This document shows, piece by piece, positions 5,055-6,529 of a stretch of 6,529 bases of DNA. The translations under genes and the position numbers were made by a program. This DNA is from JBBSJT01 sp041691015 (GTDB taxonomy: Bacteria; Chlamydiota; Chlamydiia; Chlamydiales; Parachlamydiaceae): positions 1 through 6,529 of the forward strand of contig JBEPVN010000106.1 of assembly GCA_041691015.1 (NCBI GenBank). The letters are read 5' to 3'. How positions within the stretch are numbered: the stretch's first letter is position 1; each line of letters begins with the position of its first letter. The notes beneath the pieces were generated by a model. That model had not been told where the DNA came from and searched no databases. It saw only the letters and a list, made by a program, of their open reading frames with translations.

Positions 5055-6356
5055 ACTTTGAAAGATCGACTCCCCTTTTTGCATTGTTTCTAAATATTCT
5101 GAATCTGCTCTTGAGTCAATTGTTATCGCCCCCCCAAGCTGGACTTGTATCTTGTCTTGAAAAAAGAGCAAGGTTCTGATGGCGATATTAAAATCAAAAT
5201 CTCCGTTACTATTAAAGTAGCCTATTGATCCTGTATAAATTCCGCGCGTTCTTTTTTCGAATTTTTTGATGGCTTTCATCGCAGGCAATTTGGGGCATCC
5301 TGTAATAGAGCCTCCAGGAAAACAATTCTTGATTATGTCTACAGAGTGCATTTTAGCAAATGGTTTTGACTCAATAATCGATAATAGATGAAACACATTG
5401 GCATAGGCTTCCAATTGCGCTATCTTGATGACTTTAACGCTCCCTGCAAGGCTGATTTTACCAAGATCGTTTCTCATCAAATCGGTAATCATCAAAAGTT
5501 CTGAAAAGTCTTTTTTTGATTTTTGCAGTTTTAATTGATTTTTCAAATCTAAAGAAGCTGTTTTTCCTCTTGCAATTGTTCCCTTGATGGGTCTTGTTTC
5601 AAGAATATCATCATTTTTTTTTAAAAATCTTTCAGGAGATGAGGAAACTATCGTAAATTTTTGATTTTTAAAATAAGCTGAAAAAGGGGCAGGATTTTTA
5701 GTCATTAACTGACAAAAATAATGATAAGGATTTCGATGTCCAGATAGCATGCACTCATGTGAAAGATTGACCTGATAGACAGAGCCATCTTTTATCATTT
5801 CCTTTATTTCTTCAATTTTTAAAGTATAAGACCCTAATGTTTCAAAGTCTTTATCCACTTTAAGGGGTAGATAAGTTTCAGATTTTATTTCCCGCAACTC
5901 TTCTATAAATGATTTCCAAAAATCGACTTTTGAAAACTTTGTAAGCCATGTTCTAGCAGGCTCTTTAAGATCAGTTGATTCTATAAATACAGTAGCCTTT
6001 GATGTTTTGTGCTCAAGTTTCAAAATAAAAGCAGATCTTTGAAAATAGGCATCCGGAACTATTTTAGGAAGACTAAAATCAGGGTCGCTTATTTCATAAC
6101 TTAAAAAACCAACCCAGGAGGGATTTATGGGATAACCTTCTGAAAATACCATTTTTGATTTTAAAATTTCCCATGGATTATCTTCGTTTTTTATTTCAAT
6201 GGATTCAAAAGGAAAAAGAAAAAGGTAGGAACATGCAGCAGAATCAAAATCGCCTCCTGAATAAAGGAGAAGAGTGCCTTCCATGTCTGCAAAGACTGCG
6301 GTTAATTCAAGTAATTCTTCTCGTGTAATTTGGATCGGCAATTCAAACGTTAGCAT
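5046..6356 (-). CDS. pabB: Aminodeoxychorismate synthase component I
   Basis: PabB converts chorismate and ammonia to 4-amino-4-deoxychorismate; the ammonia normally comes from a PabA glutaminase subunit, which is not in this window. The 436-residue product is of usual PabB length. The N-terminal half (about 1-160) is divergent. The chorismate-binding domain runs from about 170 to 436 with GSVYQVNLS (191-199), SSSPERFL (238-245), ETRPIKGTIARGK (253-265), ITDLMRNDLGK (290-300), FPGGSITGCPK (346-356), GSIGYF (376-381) and GGAITIDSRADSEYLET (408-424). Lys258 in PIKGT is the conserved lysine of aminodeoxychorismate synthases, where anthranilate synthase has PIAGT; this is the main reason for choosing pabB over trpE. 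In FPGGSITGCPK a Cys replaces the usual Ala. The ATG is fixed by an in-frame TAA six codons upstream, but no Shine-Dalgarno is visible. It is the first gene of the cluster. Confidence 0.95.
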   Translation of the reverse strand: MLTFELPIQITREELLELTAVFADMEGTLLLYSGGDFDSAACSYLFLFPFESIEIKNEDNPWEILKSKMVFSEGYPINPSWVGFLSYEISDPDFSLPKIVPDAYFQRSAFILKLEHKTSKATVFIESTDLKEPARTWLTKFSKVDFWKSFIEELREIKSETYLPLKVDKDFETLGSYTLKIEEIKEMIKDGSVYQVNLSHECMLSGHRNPYHYFCQLMTKNPAPFSAYFKNQKFTIVSSSPERFLKKNDDILETRPIKGTIARGKTASLDLKNQLKLQKSKKDFSELLMITDLMRNDLGKISLAGSVKVIKIAQLEAYANVFHLLSIIESKPFAKMHSVDIIKNCFPGGSITGCPKLPAMKAIKKFEKRTRGIYTGSIGYFNSNGDFDFNIAIRTLLFFQDKIQVQLGGAITIDSRADSEYLETMQKGESIFQSLT

Positions 6357-6371
6357 AGTAACCAGATATTT

Positions 6372-6400
6372 TTAGTATTTTATGAAATAGCCAATATCAA
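6372..6400 (-). promoter_or_regulatory. Weak candidate promoter of pabB
   Basis: On the minus strand TTGATA (6400-6395) is followed after 17 bases by TACTAA (6377-6372), a poor -10 match. A start there would leave a leader of only about 10 bases, which fits the absence of a ribosome binding site but is otherwise unusual. Other AT-rich spots upstream are equally possible. Confidence 0.2.
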
Positions 6401-6414
6401 TGTTTTCCTTGGGT

Positions 6415-6529
6415 GAAAGGACGACATAAAATAAAAAGTTAATTCCCTAAAGAGGGGACAACGGAACTGTCTCGCTCCTAAATAACAAATTCCGCATCCA
6501 AATTAAGGATCAATTAAGGGGTCAGGCTT
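6415..6529 (+). repeat. Mobile-element-like flank, right copy of TAAGGGGTC...GCTT
   Basis: The sequence beyond the pabB upstream region is less AT-biased and carries a tandem pair, AATTAAGGATC (6501-6511) and AATTAAGGGGTC (6512-6523). It ends TAAGGGGTC-AG-GCTT (6515-6529), matching in inverted orientation the motif near 235 at the left. The motif continues past the window edge, so its extent and the element it belongs to cannot be judged. No gene is visible in the 173 bases upstream of pabB. Confidence 0.35.

Noticed and set aside
5046..6356. Anthranilate synthase component I (trpE) instead of pabB
   Set aside because: The motif is PIKGT with a lysine rather than PIAGT, and a pabC gene is in the same cluster.
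6455..6529. Plus-strand frame of about 25 codons open to the window end (starts GDNGTVSLL)
   Set aside because: It has no start codon or ribosome binding site and follows directly on a stop. It is too short to distinguish from chance; it might belong to an element outside the window.

Overview
The window is AT-rich bacterial DNA carrying five protein genes, all on the minus strand, between two short gene-free flanks that look mobile-element derived. In transcription order (right to left) they are pabB (6356-5046), two long coiled-coil membrane proteins of unrecognised family (4993-3905 and 3812-2862), pabC (2861-2046) and proS (2065-533). Spacing is tight: 52 bp from pabB to the first coiled-coil gene, 92 bp between the two coiled-coil genes (only 37 bp if a frameshifted tail is counted), 0 bp between the second and pabC, and a 20 bp overlap of pabC with proS. 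This is operon-like. A well-formed internal promoter candidate lies across the pabB stop codon and could let the last four genes be transcribed separately.

PabB and PabC are the two dedicated enzymes that turn chorismate into p-aminobenzoate for folate synthesis. PabB has the PIKGT lysine motif of aminodeoxychorismate synthase rather than the PIAGT of anthranilate synthase. PabC has FTT, NIFWR and ICNA segments like those I recall from E. coli PabC. No glutaminase subunit (pabA) is in the window. ProS is a prolyl-tRNA synthetase of the archaeal/eukaryotic-like short type, ending in the typical C-terminal Tyr, with an incomplete Cys set in its zinc-binding region.

The most interesting part is the pair of genes separating pabB from pabC. 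Each encodes a short N-terminal segment, a bilobed hydrophobic domain (two closely spaced membrane segments) and a long charged coiled coil. That is the architecture of chlamydial inclusion membrane (Inc/IncA-like) proteins. No sequence family can be assigned by eye. With the AT-rich composition and the ProRS type, this suggests an obligate intracellular, Chlamydia-related bacterium (Parachlamydiales-like). The taxonomic guess is an inference; an amoeba symbiont of another phylum, such as Bacteroidetes, is the main alternative. The upstream coiled-coil gene ends at a G5 run, where a one-base shift would open a Ser/Thr/Glu-rich 18-residue continuation, suggesting phase variation, a recent frameshift or a sequence error.

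The left flank (1-532) holds a roughly 285 bp minus-strand relic with both end hairpins typical of IS200/IS605 elements but no transposase gene, plus a REP-like GTAG-hairpin near position 50. The right flank (6357-6529) holds the pabB upstream region and then a sequence ending in TAAGGGGTC...GCTT. A related motif occurs in the opposite orientation near position 235, so the gene block is bracketed by inverted copies of a short mobile-element-like motif.
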